Assembly: GCA_003999685.1 (NCBI GenBank)
Contig: CP021221.1
Span: 2,046,001-2,110,000 of the forward strand
Direction: 5' to 3'
Source of the DNA: Taiwanofungus camphoratus
Lineage: Eukaryota; Basidiomycota; Agaricomycetes; Polyporales; Taiwanofungaceae
Length of the DNA: 64,000 nt
Shown one piece after another: positions 1-10,094 of the stretch. A model generated the notes under the pieces. It had not been told where the DNA came from. It made no database searches and worked only from the letters and a program-made list of their open reading frames with translations. How positions within the stretch are numbered: the stretch's first letter is position 1; every line of letters begins with the position of its first letter. The position numbers were made by a program, and so were the translations under genes.

Positions 1-299
1 ACCTGCGCGAGATCCACCCATCGGTGACGACCTGAAGCCTACTTGTTCGACCTTGCAATGATGGATCCAGTAGACAGATACTCACCAGGAATCTCCTCCT
101 CCGGGTTCAAGTTCTCGTAGTAACGGTTACCAAACCTATCGGCCGGTCAGCTCGATTCTGCATAAAATCAAGACCATACGTACTGATCTTTACCAGCAAA
201 CTTGCCAGACTTGGCATCACCAATGTACTGCAACTGGCGCCACCATTCCTTGAATCCGACACGTCGGAAAGATCGTATAGTTCGAGCTAGAGAGACCAT
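1..299 (-). CDS. NDUFA12: NADH:ubiquinone oxidoreductase accessory subunit NDUFA12 (B17.2), 3' end beyond the window
   Basis: Accessory subunit of mitochondrial complex I, located in the inner membrane and matrix arm. From the ATG at 297-299 (minus) the protein begins MVSLARTIRSFRRVGFKEWW and continues with RQLQYIGDAKSGKFAG. After a GTACGT intron comes FGNRYYEN, then NPEEEIPG. After a second intron comes RHRWVDLAQ at the window edge. The RQLQYIGD, FGN(K/R)YYEN and GRHRWVD blocks are hallmarks of NDUFA12. About the first 70 residues are visible; the C-terminus lies outside. The next gene upstream on the same strand is the transhydrogenase, whose stop is about 180 bp away. Seen: the motifs and splice sites. 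Known: the family role. The start gives a short basic N-terminus, usual for this family. Confidence 0.85.
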
Positions 300-475
300 C
301 GTGGTCTTTGTTGTCGTCTGCCGTTCCACCCAGATGACCTTCGCCCCAATTGCTGGGATGGTTACGTAATGGCACGTGCATTGCTACTTCAAGGCGACGA
401 GTCTGCATACTTATTTACGTGAGACAGGGCATGAAGGGGGTGTGATGTTACATCAAGATGTACAGCAATTGGCTT

Positions 476-2574
476 CTAATATTCCAACGAATTCTCGATG
501 ATCCTCGTCAAGTGTTCTCTCCCGTCCACGCCAGCTACATCCCCTATTCCAGGAGCTAGATCGAGCACACGCCTCTGTGGAATGGTCCCGTCCACAAGCT
601 TTTCAATATCCTCACGCTTGTACCCTATGGCTTTCAAGCCACGAGGGATGCCGAGGTCGTCGAGGAAACGCGCGATGGCCTCGAAGAGGTGCGCGCCGAT
701 CTCAGAGTCCGGGATGGCAGAAATGGTAGGGTCCGCCGGCGTCGTGCCATGGAATATGGCAAGTGCTTCGCGGTGCCGGGATGGAGAAGAGGGGGCGGTG
801 AATTGAAAGACGGCAGGCGCAGGGAGGGCGACGCTGAGGATAGGAGCTTAATCCCAGTGGATATATTTGACTTATGTAAATACGCACGTGACGCCATGGG
901 GAATGATAGGGTGATCCACATTGTAGCCGGCGAATTTATACTTGGGACCTTGCTTGTTCAATCCCGAGATCTATATCAGGGGTGTCAGCCTGTCATCTCG
1001 GTACAATCAACACATGAGCTTGTACTGGATAGCTGATTCCATGGCACAGATGAACACCAGCATTGCCGAAGCCAATTCCAGCAAATGAAGCAGCTAACCT
1101 GAAACTCGTTGTCAGCCAGTCGGATATGATAGTAATGTGTCGTGAACGCACAACATCTGTCTCATTGCCTCATGGTCATCGAGATTTTTTGAAATTCGTG
1201 GCAGACACTTGACGGTAGTCTGCAAGGCCCACATCGAGAAGATATCAGCCACCGGATTGCTGCCCTGGTAGGCTGGCCGCAATTTGGGATTCGACGGACG
1301 AGGCATGCGCTCTGTATAGCTACAAGAGAGTCGACATCAACTTCATGGCTCTGCGCTCCCAAAACCAAGATACATACGGGATAGCGGTATAACTCTCCAG
1401 ACTATGGAAGAGCACGTCCAAGCCCGCGCTGACGTGAAGTTCTAATCGTCACAGTTGTCAGTAATGCAGCTCAACGACACGGTTTAAAAATGGGGATACC
1501 TCTCGAACAAGACCGCGTGTTCAACGTGTCGACGATGCCGAGGACAGGTTTCAGTGCACGATTTGCAATCCCAGTCTTGAACGACATCGACGTGATGTCG
1601 AGAATAGCAGTACCAGTGGTCTCAGAACCGGTACCAGCAGTCGTCGGTACTACCGAAATTGAATATCAGGTGAACTAGGACGTTTGCAAGGTCTCGGGCC
1701 GCGTACCTGCAATCAGCGGTCTCAGAGTTTCTGTGACTGGCAGGCCTTTGCCAATAGGAGCATTGATAAAGTCGAAGAGATCGGCGTCCTTGTACACAGT
1801 GAACCTCACAAGATGTAAGCCAAACTGGACTATTAACAGCGCCGATACACATACAAGTTTGCGGCTTTCGCTGTGTCCATCACGCTCCCGCCACCGACAC
1901 TGTGAACGCGTCAAAACTCGCAGCAGTCGCTAGGGCTGCCGAAAGCTCTTACGCTAGAAAGTGACTGCAATCCTGCTGCCTGGCCCATGCGATCGCATCC
2001 CGCCAACTCGCTTCAGTGGGTTCGGCAACGACGCGGTCATACACCACGAACGGAAGGTCGGTCTGTGCTTCTAGAGAGGAAATGGCCTACTCAAATGTCC
2101 ATGAGAACGAACCAATACTTCAGTGGCTGCACTGGTCACCATCTTCGCCGGAGGCAGCTTAGCAACGATGGGATCTGTAAAGACAGCGACCTAGATATAT
2201 GATCATGGATGAGCGAGAAACAGACGCGCATCTGCAGTAATATACATACCTTGCGTGCGTTCATGTTCTTCAGGTCCATACCGACTTCACGGGTGACGCC
2301 CTCCCCAAACCGCAGATTGGCTGCGGCTACCTGTCCAAAGGTATATGATTATTACTGCCATTCACGCATTAGGATACAGAGCACTTACCTCAAAAGCATA
2401 CTCCTTCTCGATTGGAGGGGCTTCCACAGGAGTCGCGAACTTTCGCATCTGGCTTATAGCCTGCAGCGGGCTGTGGGAGCCTCCTGTGCGACAGCCGTGA
2501 CATGGGCATGCGGTATGTTGGACTGCAGACAAGAGACGTCGAACAGCGTTCCTGGAAGCAGGGACGGCAGACAT
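476..2574 (-). CDS. ADHFE1: Mitochondrial hydroxyacid-oxoacid transhydrogenase (iron-containing alcohol dehydrogenase family)
   Basis: Likely catalyses cofactor-linked transfer of hydride between hydroxyacids (4-hydroxybutyrate type) and 2-oxoglutarate in mitochondria. The reading starts at 2574 with a basic, Ser/Ala-rich leader, then APPIEKEYAFE. Spliced exons give AAANLRFGEGVTREVGMDL, then VYDRVVAEPTEASWRDAIAW, a Gly-rich GGSVMDTAKAANL motif, DADLFDFINAPIGKGLPV, PTTAGTGSETTG, FDVL..ALESYTAIPY, PSNPKLRPAYQGSNPVADI and FAGIGFGNAGVHLCHGISY. The His residues in the ALESY, HLCHG and IPHGV regions match the metal ligands of group III alcohol dehydrogenases. The C-terminus ends ENSLEY and stop (TAG at 476-478). 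About eight or more exons. The order of motifs matches human ADHFE1 over its whole length. The exact internal borders are inferred. Confidence 0.88.
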
Positions 2575-2801
2575 GGTTGACGGTTAACCTGCACCGGTCA
2601 GGCGACAGGACAACTCAACATGGTACTTATAGTGCGGGCCAGCCCGAGGCGGGACCAGCGGGACGGCCAGAATACATCCACGTGAGGTCATTCTGCGAAG
2701 TCATGGGACGGACATATGATCGTTGCCAAAGGACGGCGACGTGTGTCTGTTCTACGACATTAAAGGCAAGTACATAAACTGGAGTTTTTGAGACTTGCAG
2801 C

Positions 2802-3094
2802 TTAGCCGGCGAAAGCGATGGTCCAGCGGGTAGCAAGCCGCGATATCTCGGGCGTCTCATGATATGTAATAAATTCCTTCAGGAAGACGACAGGCGTGGG
2901 ATGCACCGAGTCGCTGCGGGCGCAGAGATCTGCTGTATTGTACACAAGGAACGATGTAGTCGTGAACCCGACGAGGAGACGACTAGAAATTGAATATTGA
3001 GATGTGCAACAGAGTAGAGGAGCGCGCTGCTCCCGCCAGCGATCAGACCACGTTCCCACGACAATAAGGCGGCAATCCTTCGCTGTCTGGCCAT
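2802..3094 (-). CDS. Small predicted membrane protein, unknown function
   Basis: I do not recognise this gene. A two-exon model on the minus strand (exon 1 3060-3094, intron 2983-3059 with GTGGGA donor and TTCTAG acceptor, exon 2 2802-2982) gives a 71-residue protein. It starts MARQRRIAALLSRLLVGFTT, has one hydrophobic stretch near residues 8-25 and a polar tail ending RWTIAFAG. The splice restores one open frame from two frames that are each broken alone, which is the main argument for it. It would be divergent from the aspartic protease start, 129 bp away. It could also be chance. No family match is claimed. Confidence 0.3.
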
Positions 3095-3223
3095 CCTGCG
3101 CCCGCCTTCTGTTTCCTCTTTGTGCCAGGCCTAGGTCTCCCCTGCGTGTTCTGTTTTGTCCTCGTTTCATCGGTCCTGTCGTCCTCCTCGCCCCAAGTCG
3201 CTCCTTTGACCGCCTCGCTCATT

Positions 3224-5487
3224 ATGAGGTTGCATGCTCTGTCTCTGTCTCTAGCTCTTTCTGCTTCCCTGTCTCAGGCTGTTCGGATCCCGATAACGAG
3301 GCACAAGACTCCTTCAAACGCCCAACTGCGCAGGCGAGGCGGAAGCGCAACCGTATCCCGTCCTGTGCTGGCTGCCGCTTCCAGCTTGAATAGCGGCGAT
3401 GAACTGGACTTGACGTGAGTGGTCTTCTGTAGCATCGCAACTCGGAAAGGAGGTTGAGAACACGCTGGATTTTTAAGCACTGTACACGATTTGTTATATA
3501 TCGCCAACGTGAGTTTACGTGACTAAATTTAGTGTCGGTGTTGAGGATCCCTGCATGCAGATTACCGTTGGCGGCCACGGTAGGTCCGGTCGGCGCGCAC
3601 TAGAAGAACGGTTCTGACCTCCGAGGTTCCCAGTATACCCCGTACAACTCGATACCGGATCCTCCGATCTATGGGTCAAGGGTCCTTCAGATCCGCTGCC
3701 CGGTACAAACCAAACGGTCAGTGTACGCCTTCGTGTCTACAGTGCAGCATTTTTACCTAAAAGGGATACGTCTCAGTCCACGACAACCAATATGACTGTA
3801 AGAACTCGGCCATTCTTTGCTAGCGGGCCCTTGATCACCGGTTTCACAGTACGGCATCGGGTGGGCATACGGCCACATCTCGTATGCGCCAGTCGAATTT
3901 GCCGGGTAGGTCGACCGTGTTGCCCGCAAACGAGTGCTCACTCAAGTACGGTCTTTAGGGTGTCAGTCCCGTCACAAGCCCTCCTCGATGTGTCCGACGC
4001 TTCAAATCCTGCCCTCTCTTATGGTGCAGATGGCATCATTGGACTCGGCTTCGACTCTCTCTCCACCGTCGACGCCCTTGTCAACCGCACAGGAGCCTCT
4101 ACTGGCCGCACCTTCCTGCACAACGCGTTCGCGCAGAACCCTAAGGAGCCCAACTTCATTTCCTTTTCTCTACAGGACGACGCCGATCCCAATGATAGCG
4201 TGCAAGGCTTCTTCTCGATAGGTACGTATATCTATATGGTTCCACATTTAGCTCTCACCAGCCGTTCCTCATCTATAGGAGAGACCGATCCTGCCTATAC
4301 CGCCGTCGCGAACAGCTCTGCAATTTCAACATGGCCTAAAACCTCACCGACGCGATGGAGCGTCTTGCTCGATGCTGTTCTCATCGGCTCTAGTTCTGTT
4401 TCTGTCTCTAGCACCGTGCCCAACGTTCCTTCAAACAAAGCTGTCGTGATGTTGGATAGCGGTACATCTTACACGTGCGTTTTGACACCTCTAAGCTGTT
4501 CTACGAGCTTAAAATTTGACTGCAATGCCTCCAACAGATATGTTCCTACCGATATTTGCAACGCCATCTACGGCAGCATTTCCGGCGCCAAATACGATTC
4601 ATCATTGGGCCAATGGGTTGTTCCATGCTCTGCCGAAGTTGACGTCGCCCTTCAGTTTGGGTGAGTCTGCTATGCTTTCGCGCTGGTATCTTTCACAGGT
4701 CTGATTCACTGTGCAGCGGGAGCGTTTACGCAATCAATCCGCTCGACATGACGCCTGCGAGCCTTACTGATCCTTCCACATGTGTGGGCTCATTCATTCC
4801 TCAATCAGTGTCCGTGGGTGATGGCCAGTTGTACGTGATCACTTCAGAAATCACCCTTTCTTGCGTTTGACCTACTATCGTTGCAGCGATTGGCTCATCG
4901 GGGACAATGTCCTGCGGTCTGTCTACACTATCTACGACTTCGGCGACTATGATTCGACGGGCAACATGGGTAACCCATACATCAAGCTTCTTTCCCTCGT
5001 CGATCCGGACCAAGCCTCCGTCGATTTCCACAAGGTGAGAGGCGGCACGCCCAATCAGAACATCACCTACAATGCCGCGAACGTCTCGAGCAACGCATCG
5101 GGCTCCACAAGCGTGACGATCTCCGACAATCTCGCGAACACGCTCAACAAGGTTGGGACGTACCTGCCCGCTGTGCTCGCCCTCGTCGCCTTCAATGCCT
5201 TCGTCATGATCGTGCTTGCCATTGCCGGCATCGCGTACATGTGCCGGCGGCGCAACAAGGGCAGGGCCCGGGCGCGTATGGCGCCTGGGCGCGCGAGCCC
5301 CATGCCGATGAACACCATGTCTACATTTGGGATGCCGGCTTCGGGCGATGCGCATGTGTACCAGCCCGTGTCGATGGCGCTCACGGACGACACGTTCGTC
5401 CCCCCTTCGCCAGCCTTCTCGAAACCGGGTTTCGAGGGCGACACGCTACGCGCAGGGTCGGATATCAGACCCAAGTCGGTAGCTTAG
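3224..5487 (+). CDS. Membrane-anchored pepsin-like aspartic protease (family A1)
   Basis: Secreted-pathway endopeptidase. The start at 3224 gives a signal peptide (MRLHALSLSLALSASLSQA) and a short basic propeptide. The first catalytic motif DTGSSDLW follows an intron near 3580-3625, preceded by QITVGGH. Then come YGIGWAYG, GADGIIGLGF and the second catalytic motif LDSGTSYT near 4456-4480. The C-terminal lobe ends with NVLRSVYTIYDFG. After this lie a Ser/Thr/Asn-rich linker, one strong membrane segment (LPAVLALVAFNAFVMIVLAI, from about 5163), a CRRRNKGRAR stop-transfer and a cytosolic tail of about 80 residues ending at the TAG at 5485-5487. About nine exons. The topology puts the enzyme outside the cell or in a lumen, held by a C-terminal anchor; substrate unknown. 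The first intron (3415-3532) is long for this locus and could hide a tiny exon. Confidence 0.87.
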
Positions 5488-5744
5488 GCAATGTGGCTGT
5501 TTTGGTATTCTATTTTTGTCACCCTGTGGGGTATTGGACTTGGGTGTACACGCTTTGACATCGGTGCACGATACTGATCCGGATCGAGTAGGGTGGACTC
5601 GCTTTCTCTTGCTTCTTACTTGCTGTTCAATCCGTCTGCTTGAAGTAGTACTAGCTCTAATGATAACACTAGGTCCTTCTGCTTCTCTGCATAACGATGT
5701 CCGTGCTGTGAGATCACTGTACATCCTAAGTACTAAGTTCGTCG

Positions 5745-7689
5745 TTACGTCCTCATTCGCCTCGTAGTCATATCGTGCTCCACTATACTTTCGGTCGCGG
5801 CGAGACCACGATCGCTACCCAAAGGACTGTCCTCGTAGAACGGTGTCCGATTTGGACTGGGTGACCGGCGGAGAGTCTCCTTGAATCGAGTCCTCAGCGC
5901 AAGCCACCTCTTCTCCTCCTTGGTATAAGTAGACTTGTCCGAGCCCTTTGGCACCACCTGATCAACAAGGTCTAGGAAACCCCTGGTCATCTTTGCGGTG
6001 TAGTAGGCGGAGTACTTCTCTTCACGCGGCCCCGATTCACCATCCTTCAAGAATCGATGAGCGCCGAGATGGTCTATGATGCGCAGACATTGTCGCATAG
6101 CAGCCGGTTCACGGGATGCAAGGGCTGTATGAGCTATGTGGGACATGGCAGCAGTGTCTGGCATGATATTCCTGCCCGACGACCGCGCCTCCATCTGCGG
6201 TGCACTGAGGCTAGCCCGTCCATCTTCGAAATCGCTCGCCTTGTAGCCCGTCATGAGTTCAAATGTCTTCATGGCGGTTTCCCAGTCACCGCCTCGCCAA
6301 CATGCGCCCAAGACCAACGTGAATGTAGACAATGATGGCCGTAATCTTCCACCGTCGTTCCTCAGTATGGTCTCCCGCAGCATCCACTCAACCGTCTCCA
6401 GCGCTTTGGCTGACTCGTTCAAGGAGCCTGTCGTGCCCAGACCCTGGTAGAGTTGAAGAACGCTTTCCATGTGCATGCGATTAAGCCATAATTCCCCCCC
6501 TGCTTTGATTGGACGATCTCGGATCTGATTGAAAAAGTGAATGCCGAGCCTGTACTTCTGGGAAACTTGGCACAGCCATAGAATCTCTGTGAGGATGTGG
6601 GATGACATTTCCACCTTGACAGGCAGCGGCGTCTCCCCAGGCTTGGCGAGGCCAAGATAATCACGTATGATGTCAAACGCGAAAAGATGGTCCGTAGGGC
6701 GACCTCCTGAAAGGGTGGATAAGGTGAACGCGATGAGGTGTGAGTCCACTTGGAATGAGGAATTCCTCTCTATACATTTTTGCATCTGCCTCCAGAGAAG
6801 TTTCACGTCTGAAGCATTCTGTGTGCGTATGTTGGCCGCTGAACTCTCCGTGCCTTGAGATACCTTGCGCGACGAAAGAGCCTGTATCAGTGCAGTAAAG
6901 GTGAATTGATTTGGAGCTAGGGGTCCCTCCTCGTCCATGGCGTAATACACATCGAACATTTCCTGGTATCGTCCAGCATCGGCAAGAATCCTGATGTAAG
7001 CAGCAACCGGTGCAACACTAAGCTCTGAACTGCTAGGATCATGTTCCTTGACCGTCTGCATATAATCTCTGTAATTTTCAAACAAAGTGTGCATGTGCTG
7101 GAGCTGTCTCGTATGTGATGACCACTGTTCCATCGCCATGAATCCTGCAAACATCGTCGTAAACGTTCTTGTGTTTGGAGCGAAGCCTCGACGTTTCATC
7201 TAAGGCAGAGTCATCAGGACAATGGCGCGAAAGAGCAATTAATGGACATACATCCACGTAGAGCTGATATGCCAACTGATACCGTTTTGCTTTCAAGGTT
7301 TCTCGTATCAGCGTATTCCAGACGGCAACGTTTTGCGCATCAAGAGGCAGATTCTTCAAGGTGTCAATTGCTGTGTTGAGTTGGTCATCGTCACATATTT
7401 TAATCAATCTTGCGGATAAGACATGTGGGTGCAGGAGACGTTTCTCAGAGGTCTTCTCATGGCCGGCGCCCGTCTTAGAGCCACGGGAATGTATCTTCGA
7501 TTTGGGTGCACTTCCACCAGTCAATGAGGGTTGCTTTCCCTGGCGGCGGTTTCGAGGTGATTGCTGTGTAGGGGCCGAGGGAGCTTTAGGATGCGTATCG
7601 ACACCTGTGGAGAACGGTCGAGAAGACTGCAGATTCCGGATGCAACTCGAAGCCCTCAAGTATTGCTGAACAGAACGACGTTGCAACAT
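5745..7689 (-). CDS. Mitochondrial pentatricopeptide-repeat (PPR) protein
   Basis: Probable organellar RNA-binding protein of 630 residues. Exon 1 (7252-7689) begins MLQRRSVQQYLRASSCIRNL, a basic Arg/Ser-rich leader typical of mitochondrial import. It ends in a PPR-like helix pair (VAVWNTLIRETLKAKRYQLA). A 52-nt intron (7200-7251, GTATGT...TTAG) joins it to exon 2 (5745-7199), which starts MKRRGFAPNTRTFTTMFAGF, a classic PPR repeat. Further degenerate repeats follow, such as PVAAYIRILADAGRYQEMFD, APNQFTFTALIQALSSRK and PSLSTFTLVLGACWRGGDWE. This fits fungal mitochondrial PPR proteins that act in mRNA maturation or translation, but the target is unknown. It is divergent from the FPGS gene, with 200 bp between the starts. 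Confidence 0.8.
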
Positions 7690-7890
7690 TCCGAAGCATC
7701 AGTATTGAGAATAATTGCAGAGTATGAGCAATTTACTTATTTACACACCCGAGCCGCAGACGCGTGGCGCGCGTCGAAGTCGATCGCGATTTTTTATTTA
7801 TCGCTGCCACCTGCGAGATACGGTCTTTGCTCAGACTCCGAGTCAAATTTCTAACTCGGGTTACCTGAATTTTGTAGTGATGCCCCCTTG

Positions 7891-9965
7891 ATGCTCTGGT
7901 CCGGCCGCATATCTACTCTCTCCTCTTCCCGTCTGCTACGTATCTATCCCCGCTATTTATTTCGAGCCAGCAGGAACATGTCGACCAGGTCCTATAAGGA
8001 TGCTATCGACCGTCTCAATTCCCTCCAGTCAAATGCAGCTACCCTTGAGGCGCTCCGAGCATCCGGGGGACGTATGAGCGAGTTTGCGATACCCGAGATG
8101 ACAGAGTACCTGGGTCGGATAGGATACAGCGCAAGTCCATCAGCTTGTCTTTCTTATCAACCTCATACAGACCGTGGGGTATAGATGGCAGACCTGAACA
8201 GGCTGAATGTGATTCATATTACTGGAACGAAGGGCAAAGGGTCCACCTCAGCCTTCACTGATTCTATTCTTCGTCATACTATGCCGCGTTGGAAGATCGG
8301 TAAGACCAGGTGTATGACTAGTTCTGCACGGGGCCGACCCAAGATACAGGGTTATATACATCGCCGCATTTAGTTGCTGTGCGTGAACGTATACGCATCA
8401 ATGGAAAGCCAATATCGGAAACGGATTTTGCAAAGTTTTTCTTCGACGTCTGGGATAGGCTAGAAGAGAACGATACGGTATATTCTCATTTATATATTCC
8501 TTCCTCAAACTGACGACTAGCCTAGAGAGCCAATCCGAACACCTCTCGGATGCCTGCGTATTTTCGCTTTGTGACCCTTGTCGCTTACCATGCTTTTCTT
8601 AAGCTCAAGGTATGAACTTCGTATGCCGCTTTTTTCACTTGGAACATCTCTAGGCAGGTTGACGCAACCATACTGGAAGTTGGTGTAGGAGGAATGTACG
8701 ACAGTACCAATATTGTTCCCAAGCCTGTCGTAACCGGTGTATCGGCCTTGGGTCTTGATCATACTGCGGTGCTTGGCAAAACGTTGGCAGAGATAGCCTG
8801 GCAGAAGGGTGGAATTTATAAAGTAAATACTCAGGTATGATTATTTGCAACTAACTGACAATCTTGTTTATAGGAAGGGGTGCCTGCGCTGACAGTGGAC
8901 CAGCCTGAGGAAGGAATGGAGGTCCTTAGGCGACAAGCGTCAGACAAAATGGTGCGTGCGGAGTCTCCCAAATCTTGCAGGATTCACGAATTCATGGGAG
9001 TATAGGCTTCTAATTTCATTGTTGTATCACCCACGACAGGACTCTCCGATATAAGACTGGGCGAGCCTTCTTGTTGTCTCATACCCAATCATTCTGACAT
9101 CCCTAGTGCTTATAGGGCTAGCTGGCGCACATCAATACCAAAATGCTAATCTCGCCGTACACCTCGCGAAGACATTCCTCCAAGCGAAAGCATCCATGGA
9201 ACTGTCAACCACGCTCATCCAAACCTTCGAGGAAGGCCTCAAAAATGCAAGGTGGCCTGGCCGTTGTCAAACAGTGCCTGATCCTAAGGACGCCGACCTT
9301 ACTTGGTTCTTAGACGGCGCGCACACCAAAGAGAGCCTGAGTTGCTGCGTCGAGTGGTTCGTCAGCCCCTCCGTAGCACTGAGATCGGCATCGTTAGTAA
9401 AAGTTTCCTCTGACCGCTATTAATTTATGTTCTGACGTTGTCTCTACAGAAAACCCACCAGAGTGCTAATATTCAACTGCACTCACGGACGTTCCGGAAA
9501 ATCCCTGCTAGGTACTGTGGTAGATAAGATTGCTGCACAACTGCAGGTGCATGGTCGTAATGACGATGCTGGCACGTTCTTCGACCATGTAGTCTTCTGC
9601 AGCAATGTGACATATTCGGATGGGGGTTTCAAGGGCGGTAAGTACCTCCTGTCCCCAGCTCAAGTACGCGTAAATGATGCACAGCCTGACCAACTACCCT
9701 AGATTTGACTGCTGTTGCAATCCCAGCAGATGATCTCGCACATTTGCAAACGCAGCATGAACTGGCATTTGCATGGTCTTCGCTCGTGAGCGCTTTCCCC
9801 CCCGACAACATCAATGTCCTCCCTTCTGTTCAGCATGCGACAAATTTAGTCCATCGTCTCCGTGCAACGTACCCAGAACGTCCAGTGGATGTACTCGTTG
9901 CAGGCAGTCTTCATCTAGTTGGTGGTGTGATAGAAGTGGCAGATCTGTCCAAGGTCGCCTTGTGA
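7891..9965 (+). CDS. FPGS: Folylpolyglutamate synthase
   Basis: ATP-dependent ligase that adds glutamates to folates, in cytosol and mitochondria. Spliced exons give [20 protein letters not shown], then the P-loop [17 protein letters not shown]. Next come [90 protein letters not shown] and [10 protein letters not shown]. All are signature blocks of the Mur-ligase-type FPGS family in the right order. The C-terminus ends [12 protein letters not shown]. About nine exons. The first ATG (7891) gives a basic, Ser/Leu-rich leader; a second in-frame ATG at 7978 ([13 protein letters not shown]) would give a cytosolic form. Convergent with SLX4, 130 bp apart. Confidence 0.92.
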
Positions 9966-10094
9966 ACTCCGATCGCAATGACGGTACTAGGGACATATCA
10001 ATGTGCACACTAGATATTTGTTACAGAAAAGGGTAATTGCCTTCAACAGGCGTCATAACTTAGACAATAATTTGATACGTTTATCTACTAGATT

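Noticed and set aside
4801-5355. 184-codon minus-strand frame
   Set aside because: Antisense to the aspartic protease C-terminal exon; His/Arg/Val-rich shadow.
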